NCBI GenBank assembly: GCA_034766995.1
Contig: CM068313.1
Span: 17,415,012 to 17,479,011, forward strand
Reading direction: 5' to 3'
Source: Acanthacorydalis orientalis
Lineage: Eukaryota; Arthropoda; Insecta; Megaloptera; Corydalidae
Length of the DNA stretch: 64,000 bases
Shown: one piece after another, positions 12,291 to 25,423 of the stretch
How the letters are laid out: each line of letters begins with the position of its first letter
Numbering within the stretch: the first letter of the stretch is position 1
Notes under the pieces: generated by a model
Database searches by the model: none
Told to the model about the DNA's origin: nothing
Seen by the model: the letters and a program-made list of their open reading frames with translations, nothing else
Translations under genes and position numbers: made by a program

Positions 12291-13524
12291 TAATAATTAT
12301 TCCGAAAAATTATTAATATAATTTTCATAAAAAACAATATAAATGCTATAAAAAAAATAGAATTATAATACACAAACCTTCAATTTTTATATGATAACAT
12401 TACACTCCACGCACAACACACTGTCACAATTCTAAAGGAACTAAATGCTACGGTACTAAAGAGAATAGCCGAACCTATACTGCAAGTAAACGTTACATAA
12501 CTAAATGTGTTTCGTATACAAAGCTAGTAATATCGTTTCGAATTTATATTTCTACACAAAAGACATGATTACATGACCTGTTGGAAATACATACACTATT
12601 CAGTGTTTCGTATTTTCAATAGATGCGTTCAATATTTTATAACAAATTATTCACATTATTTAGCATATGGTATTTATATTATAAAAAAGTTTTAAAATAT
12701 GATTTTAATAACAAATACTGACACCATATATTTTATTTCATTCGATACATTTCACTGGCATATAAAACAGAACAGAATATACAATATAAGATAAATACAT
12801 TAATTCATTTTACTATTTTGTGACATAAAAAACTTTTCATTTTGTATTAATTTACAATAAATAACGAAGCCTAGATCTGAAAACCGCCAATGCCGAATTC
12901 ACCTAGCATTTATCTAGTATTTCCTTACTATCAAAACAATTTGAGTTTTTTCATAGAAAATAAAAATATAGTTTAAATCAAGGGAATGGAAGATCAGATC
13001 AAGACGTCAGATTAAATCAAATTAACATTACTTATTTTACATTAAATCGGACAATCAGAAAAATATATTTGACATACAAATTTAATATCTTAATATAACG
13101 CGAATATTTTAATAACGCTATCCATAATCTGAACTGACATATGTATTGAAACTATTTTTATATATTAGATATTTTACGATACTAAATTCAAAAACAATAA
13201 CAGACGCCACACATAAATCGGGTGCTAAAAACCTCAGCTGTCTAAATCCGTAAAACCCCAATAAATAACTAACACCATACATGATGTAATACTTTATAAG
13301 AATTAAAATTATTGCCTGTTATGTTAGAATATTAACTGCATACTAAAAATTATTCATATGTGTTATTATATACAGCCGTAATAACATAAAGGAAATTACG
13401 TACTGTTTTTAAACAATATTATTGAAATTAAATACATTATGCACATAAAATATAATATACACAATTTTATTAAAAGAATCGAATTATAATGTTAAATAAA
13501 AGGAATACGAAATTTCATCTTGGC

Positions 13525-13531
<7 letters not shown>

Positions 13532-13582
<51 letters not shown>
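13532..13582. repeat. (TA)n array
   Basis: About 50 bp of TA. Confidence 0.95.
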
Positions 13583-13586
<4 letters not shown>

Positions 13587-13928
13587 TAATTTAAATTTAT
13601 ATTTTGTTTGTTTGTTTTTGCAGCTATGGTATATTATTACATAATTTATTTAATTTAAAATACTGACAAGGTATACAGCGAATAAATGGAAAATAATTGT
13701 CTGGCAATTTTGTATACAATCTTATGGTTTCTTGTCCATTGAAGTATTTTTAGCTTTTTCTCTGACGTACTTGTAGATTTTCTTTCCTTTTATTATGTTC
13801 ATACGAAGCATTTCATTTGAAGTAATCCTTAAAGCTTAGAACTATTTTTATCTTTAATAATTTTATTTATGTATTTCTTACGTTCATTATTTACTCTTAG
13901 TTAAAAGTAACATTAAAATATGTTTATA

Positions 13929-14845
13929 TTAGATTGGTGCAAAAATAATTGCGATTTTTACGTATCGAGTATAAAGGCGCATGTATCAGTTAGAAATTAT
14001 ATTTATTAATCAAAATAAAGTCCATTAGCCTGCACACAAGTTTGTTTATTCCTACAAGATAGAATTCTGGAGTCCTGGAATTAAGGAATTCATCGAAATC
14101 GCTTTGTGCTGATGCTTGATCTTTTTTTTATGAAGCTTCGGTTTAAGAAACTGTTTTGGTGCTTCGCCTCGATCTACCAACTGTGATGAACCTTTCCGTT
14201 TGTTGTAGAGAATTCACTTCTCATCACATGTGACAATGCGATCAAGAATGGGATCATTATTGTTACACAAAAGAAACGCATAGCAGACTTAGTATCGCCA
14301 AGCTACAAATGTTCGTTTAGTTCATACGGCACCCAGTTATTCAGCTTTTTTGTTCCTCCAATTAGGCTCAAATGTCGAACAACTATTAAATGATCAACAT
14401 TGATTTTTTCTACCACCTTTTGAGTTGTTTTACGTGGGTCCGCTTCAATAATGTTTCTTAAATCATTGTTGTCTATAGCTGAAGGACATCCACGATCCTC
14501 CTCATCATCAACGCTTTCGTTTCCATTACGAAATTTTTTGAACCAGTGTTAGCTGTACATTCACTAACTGACTCTTCGCCAAAAACAAATTTGATATTTC
14601 TAGCAGTTCCAATTTAAACTCCTGCAATAAAATCGCGCGAATTTGCTTTTTCCATGACTAATATAAGAGATTATATCCAACAGTACTAAAGAATGAAAAC
14701 AATAGACATAATCTGAAATCAATAATGCTAATTTCATTATTTACAATGATCTATCACATGACTATAACAAAAGATAACGGTAACTAGAAAAATCGACGCC
14801 AAACTTATAATGATAAAAACCGGAATTATTTTTGCACCAACCTAA
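13929..14845 (-). mobile_element. mariner element with both TIRs and an internal deletion (917 bp)
   Basis: Terminal inverted repeats are visible: left TTAGATTGGTGCAAAAATAA and right (reverse complement) TTAGGTTGGTGCAAAAATAA, flanked by TA duplications (13927-13928 and 14846-14847). The TIR type matches the Hsmar1/cecropia group of mariners. Transposase is on the minus strand: the block around 14130-14230 decodes as a degraded [11 protein letters not shown]...DRGEAPKQF, shared with the copy at 39603. Compared with that copy about 330 bp are missing near 14122, removing the second and third catalytic aspartates. It also has frameshifts, so it is non-autonomous and dead. Confidence 0.9.
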
Positions 14846-15390
14846 TAATTTGTATAGTCTTATACTGAAAAATATTATAAGTTAAAAATAAGTGTTATGT
14901 TTCTTTATAATAGTGTAAAAGATTTCTTTATAAATTATTTTGCTAAACCGTTTATATCAATGTTTACAAACCTTTCAGACAATCCTTTTTTTAATGAAAA
15001 GGAGCTATCAGTAAAGATAGAAAAAATTCAATATCCATCGATCACTGTCATGCCAACCAACAGACTACAACTTCCTCTATTATAGCAGACAATTATACAC
15101 ATTTTTCAACAGTCTGAACATTATTTATTTTTTAATAAAAGTTCACATAGATGAAGATATACTTGCTCGATTTTTAATTTGTTTTGTGACCAATGTTTTT
15201 AATTTTGATATAAAAGTACTAATTTTCAAATAAAGCAATAACAGTTTAGTAAACAAATTTTAGTTGGAATTTTTTTCAATAATTATTCTATGATAAAACT
15301 AACAATCAATACTATAAATTCGTTCATGTATTTTTTTTACTTCATACATATATCTGTTTTTTTTTATTTATTTAATTTTAATATACATTA

Positions 15391-15405
15391 TGTATATATA
15401 CATAT

Positions 15406-15470
<65 letters not shown>

Positions 15471-15473
15471 TAT
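15391..15473. repeat. (TA)n array, interrupted by CA steps
   Basis: Long TA tract with TACATA interruptions at both ends. Confidence 0.95.
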
Positions 15474-15639
15474 CACTATTGATAGTATCGATTTCAAGTC
15501 ATATGACATTCGGAACATATTTAGTGACATATTTAAACACTATAATTCAATACCCATGTATCATTTATAATAAAAATGTCAAGCTTGACAATCGATAGAA
15601 GACGTACAAAGAAATCAAATATAGGCGGAAACAACAAAG

Positions 15640-15880
15640 TGAATATATTTTTTGTGCTTTGACGTCCCCCCGATCGAAGGGCGTTGTAGTCGCACACCAC
15701 CTCGGCCGACCTACATTGTTCTAACGGTCAGATGCGCTTCAGATTTATTACCATTGGTCAGTGGTCTTGCGGAAACAAGTCAACAGGTGTTTCCCGACAA
15801 CAAAAAGCTTCATAACGTGCTTTCTCTACGGCTGAATTATTGCACAACTGTATAGTAAGAGCCACATTGCATTGCATTGC
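15640..15880. other. CpG-richer island with short CATTG repeats
   Basis: GC-rich patch with CACCACCTCGGCCGACC and three tandem CATTG units near 15868-15882. The frame is open for 67 codons, probably by composition. Candidate regulatory element. Confidence 0.3.
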
Positions 15881-17803
15881 ATCATGCATGTGACTTTACT
15901 GCCTCACTTTTACATTTATACCCGTTTTAACAGAACGTTCACGCCAGAAATACTATAAGAAAAATAAGAAAGATTTCAGTTCAATGCTATTTATCAACAA
16001 ACACACATATACAGAATATACAATACACAGAATCATACACAGTCCCAAAAATCTGGTAGATAGTTCTTCTAAATTAGACTATTTATTTTAACGTCCCAAA
16101 ATTATTTCTGAAAAGAAACCTTATTTGATTTTCTTCCATTGAAGAAAAAGACAATTACACAACTTCACAAAACAGAATTAATGATACGAATTTTTATCAA
16201 AACAACGCAAAAGTACTCTTGTGTAATAACAGCGTATTGTCTCGCAAAAAATAAATCTATTTTTGTATTACTAATTATCATACTTTATTTTAAATCGTGT
16301 TTAATTTAAAAATTCTATTTTCCATTGAAAAATTTATTACTATTTGATTTATTTTTAGGTCAGTTCGAAATTTAGTCAATTTAAAACTAAATAATAGTAC
16401 ACCAATTAATAATATATACTAAATTTATTCCAAAGTTAAAAAAAAAACGGTTCATTCAATATGTTATCCATATTCTACTATAACTATTCCCATTTTAAAA
16501 TATATACATTTTACAACTCTGAAAAACGAATAGAATATTTACCAACAACTAGAAATGCTTTAGCATGAAACTTTTTTAAAAAATAAAATAAAAATGAAAA
16601 GTGCATAAAAGCTTTTTCCAAGAACAAGAAAGTTATAAATTCTTTATTTTATTTTCGATAATGTTCTGTTATAAAAACAACACGAAAAATAAAAGGATTT
16701 AAGTAATAAGAATAATCCGTTCTTTTCATTTTCGACTTCATTACTATTAATATCTACAAACCAGTTATTCAAAATGGCAGCATGATTTATCATGTTAAGG
16801 AATTTACTGCTATTTTTTATCTATTCTACCTTCATTTCCAAAATCATAATTGATATATTTCTAAAAAAAGGTCGTTTATTTTTACAAAAATAGTTAAAAT
16901 TCAGTGCACATTATTTCAACATATATCTTAATATATTTTCTAAAAGATATTTTCATAAAGTTATAACTGAAATAAATATTCTGCATTAATTTGGAAATTT
17001 CAGTAAACCTATATTTTAACAACTATGATATGTATATATATATATATAAAGAGGAAGAGGGAGAGAGAATATCTCGATATTGGCATTTTTTTAATGTTTT
17101 AAGAAAAAATTTGATTTTTGACAAGCTGTTTTAGTAATATTTTTCTGATAATGATATTTCTCAAATACATCTGTTATTTTGCAATTTGTTTTCTATTTTA
17201 AAACATGATATTGACTGTTTTCTGTCACGAAATGTCTTTTTACACAGAGTCAATATCGACAAGGCTATAATACACACAATTTTATTCACGTGAACTGTTA
17301 ATGTTTAAATGTTCTATTAATTAATAATATAATTGATCTCTTTTTAACTATTATTACAGATTTATAATAAAAAAATAACGATAAATTATTAAAATAGAAA
17401 TTTCAAAACGTACAATTAACAGTAGTGTTATTTTTCTCTGTTTATTGCATAATTAACAGTAAAAGATGGAAATAATGGAATTGTTCATTTAAATATTAAT
17501 CTCATTTTCAATGCAAAATATTTTTGTTATTTCAATGAAAATTTCATAAACATCTTTAACAGTGTAATAATGGACATTATCTCAAATGTTACCATGATTT
17601 TATTGATTTGTAAATTAATTATTTATTAAGTAAAACTTCAAAAATCGTAATTATAACTTTTAAACCGAAAAATTAATAAATAGTGGGTAAACTACTTATG
17701 ACTTACTAAATAATAACATTTAAAACGACAAAAATTACTAAAAATGTGTTTTACAAAACTATTTCACATCATTTTCACTTTATCGTCGATAAGTACACTT
17801 AAG

Positions 17804-17806
<3 letters not shown>

Positions 17807-17870
<64 letters not shown>

Positions 17871-17871
17871 T
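17807..17871. repeat. (TA)n array
   Basis: TA run with a single TGTA interruption. Confidence 0.95.
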
Positions 17872-17934
17872 AACTGCAATTAAATACTTATAATTCTATT
17901 CATTTTTATGAAATGTTTAAACCGGAATTAATCA

Positions 17935-18280
17935 GTCATGATCGGACTGAAGCTTCACCGAGTAAGCAAAGTAGATAGCGAGACAAAGCGCACGTTAACA
18001 AGTAACTAAAAATAATCACCGTAGTCGTAAATAATGATGAAACAATAACGGAGAAAGGTGAATACAGAAAAGAGGGCTCGTTAGCGTTGTGACCTGTTGA
18101 AAATACTTCCGAAGTTTGTTTACTCGATGGAAAGGAAGCTTGTTACAGAACAAAAGGTAACGAAATGCTGTTTCTCGGAAAACGGCATCAATCACACAAC
18201 GAGGCGGTAATGAGTTGATTTTGTTCCCTAACGCAATTTGTAACAAGTTTACTAACGCCGCCCGATAATTCAGTCAGTAA
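17935..18280. other. CpG-richer non-coding island
   Basis: Sharp compositional change between a (TA)n array and AT-rich DNA. No convincing reading frame. Candidate enhancer or promoter. Confidence 0.3.
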
Positions 18281-18427
18281 CAAACACATCTGAATGTGAT
18301 TGAAACACCTTTTTTTACTTGTTTATTATTACACTCATAACGCAAACTAAAGTTCGAATTGCTTTCCATAAATCAAATCTAGTTTCAATTTACCTACTAC
18401 ATGCATACATACAAACACATTGTCACA

Positions 18428-18428
18428 C

Positions 18429-18470
<42 letters not shown>

Positions 18471-18478
18471 GTGTATGT
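18428..18478. repeat. (TA)n with flanking CACACAAA / TTTGTGTG inverted ends
   Basis: The TA core is flanked by CACACAAATAT and ATATTTGTGTG, so the whole tract can fold as one hairpin. Confidence 0.9.
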
Positions 18479-19906
18479 GTAAAACACTGTAATCTTTTCA
18501 AATGACGCGATGTACAAAACAATAATCTATAAACAGTTGTTTCAACATTTTTTTTATAGAATAGCTGTAAACAAGTTAATGTCATTTAAAGTTTACTCAA
18601 ATATCAAAGAAATTTAACATGTTACAGATGTAATTTTTGGTTATTTTATCAACCTCATTTATAAAAATATTTTCAATATCCCTTTTTCTCTACAGTCACA
18701 AATAACGAGCTGTCAATAAATTCACACTGATTGTAATTAAAACTGTAGAGAATCTTAATCGGTGAAAGACTTTGACATCCAATCGTTGATGAAAATTATT
18801 CTCTAATGAAATTTATGAGTAGGTATATCCACAAAGCGATAATGATCTATGAAATAATAAATATATATTTGTGACGTCATTATCAAACATTGTAGTTTGT
18901 TGATAAATAAATGATGTTCCAAATAATCTAATTTTTCAAATAATCGAGGGAAGAAAACACAAACATCAAACTTATAATTCTCTTCCTCGATTCGAAATTA
19001 TTTTATATGTATATATATATATATATATATAAATATATATATAATATGCCAGTCAATGTTACCAAAATACAGACCGAAAAATACACCTTTAAAATGAAAT
19101 TAACATCCACAATATGAAATGACACTTTCATTGAAAAAAAAGGTTAGTATTCGGGAAACAAATGGCTGTACAAAAAAAACAATGTATTTTGCTTTTTTGT
19201 ACAGTCATTATTCAGGTATTGGACGTTAAATTATCACATTTTTACAGTATTAAAATTAAATACACACATATAACTGCAATACTTTCTAATTGTATAAATT
19301 AAATCCATTCGTCTATTTTTTATACATTTAAAACATTTTTTTATTTTATATCATACAAGATCAAGTCAGTCTTTAAAATAATATATATATATATATATAT
19401 AAGATGAGAGTATTAATAATATTTTTGCTATTTTATTTTCTGGACTCTTAACTTTAATGATATCATTTGAAATAATTTTCTTGTGTTTACTTGCAAAAAA
19501 AAACATTGCATAAATATTTTCTATTTGTTTCTTTATTCAAAAGTTTGTATCTATCTGAAAGGGTAAAGAATTTAATTACTATTTACAACTGTACTCAACA
19601 ACAGAACACAAAAGGATACTTTAGTTGCAATTCAATAGATGTTGAATACCTATCTACCGTTTGTATAGTGAAACACGTAATTACAAATTATAAATAGTCT
19701 TGATTACTGAATTCAATAGAAATATTTTTATATACACGTTACTTAAATAAATTTTACAAATATTTACTTCGACTAAGTGCATACATTAGTATTAATAATA
19801 TAATATTTTTGTTATACATTATGTTTGAAATTATTTCATCCGAAAATAAAGTTTGCAATATTTAAGTCCTTAATTAAAATCTATTTGTTTTCACTCTACA
19901 TTTAAG

Positions 19907-19908
<2 letters not shown>

Positions 19909-19955
<47 letters not shown>

Positions 19956-19975
19956 TAGAGGCAGAGAAAGAGAGT
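19909..19975. repeat. (TA)n then (GA)-rich tract
   Basis: TA run followed by AGAGATAGAG-type purine repeat. Confidence 0.9.
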
Positions 19976-20106
19976 GAGTATTTATGTATGTATTTATTAT
20001 GACATTTGTTGACTAACGTTAAATTTTGAATCAAATATTTAAGGTGAAAGTGAAAACATAAAACAAATATTGAATACATTTCTATTATAAATCTTGATTC
20101 AACTAA

Positions 20107-20469
20107 AAAGCGAGTATATCAAATTCAAATGAATTAAAACGACACAGCCGTATCTTGATAGATATTTTATCTCGTAAACATTTGATAGAATATAATAAAA
20201 CTTTATATATCGCAGTCGCAAGCACCACAGTTGAACGAAAATCTAATATAGATAATATATTTTGTCTTCAGCAAATAGTAGTTGAACATAAATCTAAATA
20301 CAAACAAATCCATCTGAATACAAAACATCCAGAAGGAATGTACGACACTGTCCACAGAAAATTGCAGTTGGGTATTTCGTGCATAAAAGGATATCAGAAT
20401 ATGTTGACAGTCACACATCGTCTGTTTGAAATAAAGTTTGGCATAAACGAAATTCTACTAACAATGTAA
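20107..20469 (+). CDS. Unidentified open frame of about 120 codons
   Basis: Open from 20107 to a TAA at 20469, with balanced composition (VASTTVERKSNIDN, HPEGMYDTVHRKLQL, LFEIKFGINEILL) unlike the AT-repeat frames around it. No ATG lies at a natural 5' end and no family was recognised. It could be an exon, a transposon relic or chance. Confidence 0.22.
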   Translation, partial: KASISNSNELKRHSRILIDILSRKHLIEYNKTLYIAVASTTVERKSNIDNIFCLQQIVVEHKSKYKQIHLNTKHPEGMYDTVHRKLQLGISCIKGYQNMLTVTHRLFEIKFGINEILLTM

Positions 20470-20484
20470 AACTTCAGAAAAATT

Positions 20485-20485
<1 letters not shown>

Positions 20486-20521
<36 letters not shown>
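20486..20521. repeat. (TA)n array
   Basis: Pure TA run shortly after the open frame ending at 20469. Confidence 0.95.
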
Positions 20522-20769
20522 CATTAATAAAAAAGTAAATAAATCGATATTTTAATAAATTAAATCCTCATAGCACATAACATTTCCAAGTTGAAAAGTA
20601 AATAAGTATAAGGAGATACATCATGTTGAAATTAAAATTTTAGAATTATAATCAAAAGTTATGAAAGTGACATTTTAAATTACATTACTTTATAAATAAC
20701 TACCTAAAACTTACTTAAAACTCTTATTAAAATTAAATCTTTAAATGTTATTATTGATAAATCATCATT

Positions 20770-20770
<1 letters not shown>

Positions 20771-20822
<52 letters not shown>
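20771..20822. repeat. (CA)n(TA)n array next to the hAT MITE
   Basis: CA run into TA run, ending six bases before the left target-site duplication. Confidence 0.95.
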
Positions 20823-20825
<3 letters not shown>

Positions 20826-20827
20826 CC

Positions 20828-21247
20828 ATCTACGACAGGGGTTCTTAACCTTTTTAATCTCACAACTCCCCTGAAAGTAAACTTAAAATTCACACCTCTT
20901 CTCCTTTCCAAAAGCAATAAATAATGGATAAATTACGTAATTGACATTGAAATTTTATTTTCTCATCCTCATATACGCAGAAATAGTAAAGAAAATTGTA
21001 TTCTTCAAGAACATCTTTTTATCTTTCAGCACGACTATGAAGTTACTTAAAGTCCTCAGTGTCATATAAAGAGATACTTGTTATTGCTTATGATCAATAG
21101 CACCACAAATTCGGGGTATAATCTAAACTAATTGTTAAAAAAAAGCAATTACTAAAATTTAAAGAAGACAATCACATATCTCCATTAACCTCTTTGCACC
21201 TCACCAGGGGAGGCACATCACACAGGTTAAGAACTCCTGATCTACAA
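20828..21247. mobile_element. hAT-type MITE (404 bp) with 8-bp target-site duplication
   Basis: Element 20836-21239 begins CAGGGGTTCTTAACCTTTTT and ends with the inverted match CAGGAGTTCTTAACCTGTGT (read on the opposite strand). It is bordered by 8-bp duplications ATCTACGA (20828-20835) and ATCTACAA (21240-21247), 7/8 identical. The CAGGGGTTCT-type terminus and 8-bp duplication are standard for hAT elements. There is no coding capacity, so it is a non-autonomous copy. The mismatched duplication suggests moderate age. Confidence 0.88.
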
Positions 21248-22260
21248 GAACAAAATAATTGTCATCTTTCTAATACAACATAAATTTTACTTTATGTTTT
21301 AATTAGTTTCATTTTCACTTAGTTACACTTATTTATTGTTAAAATACATATTTATTGCAAAAAAATGACGTTTTTAGTGGAAAATATACAAAAAATACTT
21401 TTTAATTCGCATAAAAAAATTAAATAACACATAAATGAATGTAATTACATATCAATTAAGTTATAATTTAATATTTTTATTATTTTTTATATTTAAGTAT
21501 ATTTTAATAATTCAGAATAAAACAAACTCATAATGATAATGAATACTTTTGTACTATTCCCAAACAACATTTGAATAAAATAAACAAATCAGTGTTTGAT
21601 AACAAAAAATTATAACGTTGTTCATTTCGCTTGAATTCGATAGTTGTTTCGTTTTTCTTTGTGTCTATGTTTGCTAATCTTACAATTAGAAAGATTATAT
21701 TATTTACCAACGAAGAAGTATACTCAGAACGGTTCACTTCTTCCTACACAATCTTCATCAAGGGATCAATAGAGTGAACCAATTTAAGAACAGCGTCGTT
21801 CTTGTCAGTGTTACGTCGATGTACGAAAACAAGAGGGAAAAAAAACGTAAAAATAGACAATAATCGGGAGAAACTGTCAAACGAGAAATAACTAATGGGG
21901 TTTTCTACTAACTTTGTACGTTGCTTTTCTAACCAATAAACGAGGATATAAATGAAGACATATAGTGTGACATCAGAACCGGACTAAATTTGTTGACAAA
22001 TTTAATTATTATTTTCATTAAATACTAATCGAAATATTTATTTTATTTATAAATTGTTTTTTCACACATTTAATTATATTTGATGTTTGTTTATGTATTA
22101 CAAAAGTATTATATAAGTGGTATTTTTGACAAGTATTATACAAAAATATTTTTTATAACTATTATTATTTGATCTAAATTAGTGTTATTATTATTATGAT
22201 TATTTAAAATCAAATTTAACACGCTACATAATAATGCATATTTTATTACTAATCCTCTCC

Positions 22261-22261
22261 T

Positions 22262-22323
<62 letters not shown>

Positions 22324-22330
22324 TGTATAT
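22261..22330. repeat. (CT)n(AT)n compound array
   Basis: CT run followed by AT run. Confidence 0.95.
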
Positions 22331-23038
22331 AACAAATCCCATTATAATTGCCCTAGGATGGAGAAACTTCACAAAGCTTATTAAAACATATCTAAGATCA
22401 GCGACCCATTTCCCTAATTATAATGTTAAATAAACGTTCTGTTAATAGTAAGGCACCATTAAGACTCACGATATCTTCAACACAGTTAACTTAAAACTGT
22501 TTATCATTAAGTTAGATAAAGAATATTGGATAGGATATGTTATGAATTCTAATATCTGAAAACTATTTGATCTAATTTTCAGTGCTTAAATTTTTGTTTT
22601 AAAGAAAACATGACGTTTTCGTTATTTATGGAGCATTACTACGGTTAAGCTCTGAAGCGGGTAATAAAAAGAAGAAAAAATGAACAAGAATATTTTTTAT
22701 GGAGTAAGTGTCATTTAAATATTTTTATAAATTTGACACACGTGCGTGAAATCTTGATAAATTTTGTCAGGATCATTTGCAATAAGTCGGTATTAAAGAT
22801 ATGAAGTTCATTTTGAGGAGGGCAGTATCTATAAAAAATTTATAAGTATACTTATATATATATATATATATATATGCATTATTTAATTTTTTTAAATATA
22901 AAATTAGTGTTTATTCATAAATAATCATTTAAATATTTATTTCACGCTCTCTTTTTATCTCGTTATTTTTCATAAAATATATTTTTGTGTTTAATTGAGA
23001 ATGACTACAATCAGCATATTGATCGCAATTATACTAAA

Positions 23039-23041
23039 TAC

Positions 23042-23101
<60 letters not shown>
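23039..23101. repeat. (CATA)n(TA)n array
   Basis: Three ACAT steps then pure TA. Confidence 0.95.
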
Positions 23102-23103
<2 letters not shown>

Positions 23104-23166
23104 GGTCAATTAAATAAAATTTTTAAAGCATTGCTTCGAAAGACTTGAAATTAAAATATAGTTTAA

Positions 23167-23202
23167 AAATATAATGTAAGAATTATTTCTTACATTATAT
23201 TT
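23167..23202. repeat. Perfect 16-bp hairpin
   Basis: AAATATAATGTAAGAA (23167-23182), loop TTAT, then the exact reverse complement TTCTTACATTATATTT (23187-23202). Too short and AT-rich for a confident miRNA call. Confidence 0.8.
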
Positions 23203-23343
23203 AAATAAATATATAGACAAAGTATTATAAATGAATTATAATCGCAATATAGTAGTATAACTAAGTTTTGTATCTATCACATTTAAAGTTTGTTACTGAC
23301 CAGTAAAAGTAATGTGAAATGTGACATGTATACGTGATTATCA

Positions 23344-23344
<1 letters not shown>

Positions 23345-23388
<44 letters not shown>
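23345..23388. repeat. (TA)n array upstream of the RTE-like fragment
   Basis: Pure TA run. Confidence 0.95.
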
Positions 23389-23389
<1 letters not shown>

Positions 23390-23502
23390 TTATTGGAAAA
23401 CTGTGGAAAAGAGAGGCACTGAATCGAACAAAATGGAAAGTCATGGAAGAGGCCTTTATCCAGCAGTGGATTGACAGGGGCTGAAGATGATGATGATGAT
23501 GA

Positions 23503-23507
<5 letters not shown>
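23385..23507 (+). mobile_element. RTE-like retrotransposon 3' end with (GAT)n tail
   Basis: The frame [21 protein letters not shown] then a TGA stop (about 23418-23481) matches the extreme C-terminus of RTE-like proteins (W..L.EAF.QQW...G). It is followed immediately by a (TGA/GAT)n repeat, the usual short tandem 3' tail of RTE elements. Only about 120 bp remain, enclosed between two (TA)n arrays. The reading resembles the fragment at 1069-1498, so the two may be relics of the same family. Confidence 0.75.

Positions 23508-23600
<93 letters not shown>
23483..23600. repeat. (GAT)n tail then two (TA)n arrays
   Basis: GAT trinucleotides of the RTE tail, TA run, the spacer GTCCAATAA, then a second TA run. 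Confidence 0.95.
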
Positions 23601-23689
23601 AGTCTATCTCTATTTCATTCATCTAACAATGAACAAAATTAACATTTTTTTGATTACTGATAGTCAGTCGATAGATACAAAAGCAGTAT

Positions 23690-24110
23690 TGAGAGGTAGA
23701 TCCACGATGACCGTAATTAATGTGAAGAATTTCTGCGGTGTGTTTATGATACCGACGCTGAAAGCACTATCAGAACACTAACTCAGGAAGAATTGTCGTG
23801 CAACCGTTAGCTATATTGGTGATCGGAAATTCTCCACACGTACGAAAGACAGAGTGCATGTCGCACCTCGCACTCCAGCGCCATTCATTTACGACTTGCC
23901 AAACAATAAATTGCTTTTCTTTGTTGATGTTTAGTGCGACGAAGAAGGTACTGAATAAATGTTTTATGGGATTCGACAATACGCCAATGAGAGCTGTTTG
24001 CGAAGCTCAGGTGCATGTTTGAAAACGTTTTGGGATATAAACTAACGTGGTGAAAATAAATTACATCTGGAAAAGACATAAAATCTTCAAACTCGTATAC
24101 GTTTAATTGA
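23690..24110. other. CpG-richer island with broken coding-like frame
   Basis: After a stop at 23779 one + strand frame reads RATVSYIGDRKFSTRTKD then VHVAPRTPAPFIYDLPNNKL to a TAG at about 23935. Protein-like but unassigned, and no splice sites or start were established. Confidence 0.3.
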
Positions 24111-25372
24111 TATGGAAGAAGATTTTGCACTAGACATTCATATTAAATTTGAATCGTTTTAGGAAATTTATTTCCTCTTAAATAGTTACTGGTATATTTA
24201 TGAACGTTGACTGTAAAGAATCAAAGTTTGCATTTGAGTGTTTGTCCAATACTTAATTCAAAATACACTCTTACAATACAATATACACTGACACAAATAC
24301 GCTCTTTTTCAAAGTGAGAATTTCTAAAATGTTAATATTCTTACAAAATATATTTATAATACTTTTAAAATATTTTTTCTGATCGAAATCTCTAAATTAC
24401 CTCAAACTATATAAAATTAAATAACAAAACAAACCTAGAATACAATATAAAAATCAAACAATTTCTTCAGTCTAATTCAATTATTAAAATCAATATTGTT
24501 TTTAATCTTCAATTAAGAATATAATAGTTATTTATTATTTTTACATAATATTATTAATTAAAAGTATATTTGTATTAATAATTTATAATTTTTTATCATA
24601 AAACTGTAAATTATGAAAATGTTTAAGAAATACATATTCTGCTAATAATTTGAATATGAAAAATCGAGAAATATTACTTTTCATATTTTTGCCAACAGAC
24701 AATAATTTATACATAAAATTTAAATTTACAAACATTATTCCGTAGTAAAGACTATTTGATTAAAGTTATATTTTATAAGCACATATTTTTTTTATTCACA
24801 TAAATAAACTGTAGATAATTTAATTATGACTACAAAATTAAATAATACAAATAAAAAAAAAACAAAATAAAAGAATAAAATATTTAGAATTTATAAATAT
24901 GGACAGTTTTATATTAAATATTAACTTACTATTATCCTATATACAACTTATTATTATCCTATGTACAAACTTCAATAGTATTTTTTCCTATATTATCAAA
25001 ATAAATAAGAAATTTCAAATTATAAAAACCAGCTGTAAATATCTATTGAAATTATAAAACAATATTTCAACATTAGTACACGGATCAAGAAGAGTTCCAG
25101 CAGATAAAATAGTAGCAAAGAAAATATAAATAAATAAGTCTTTGGCGAACAGACTTCTTTTTATTGTCCCTCGGGAACATCTCGCAATCTAGACTGGCTC
25201 AAGTAATACACTGTCTATCCACTACATCAAGATAGAACGATCTTGTTAATTTTCTCTTCGGTGCATTCGCAATATTGAACCAATTTAGTTTGATTTTCAC
25301 ATTTTAACGAGCCAGTTCCATATTCTCTGCCAATATTTTTGTATTAAGTACGTAATAATTTTCCTCTTTCTC

Positions 25373-25375
<3 letters not shown>

Positions 25376-25419
<44 letters not shown>
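25376..25419. repeat. (TA)n array
   Basis: Pure TA run after a short TCTC tract. Confidence 0.95.

Positions 25420-25423
<4 letters not shown>

Larger units (their letters stand above)
9220..13928. other. Gene-free AT-rich stretch
   Basis: Apart from the microexon candidate, the 11.4-11.8 kb island and the microsatellites listed, nothing recognisable was seen on either strand. Confidence 0.5.
16000..20100. other. Gene-free AT-rich stretch
   Basis: Contains TA microsatellites and the 17.9-18.3 kb island; no gene, RNA or transposon recognised elsewhere. Confidence 0.5.

Noticed and set aside
14897..15085. 62-codon + strand ORF after the 13.9 kb mariner
   Set aside because: Low-complexity AT-driven sequence with no family resemblance.
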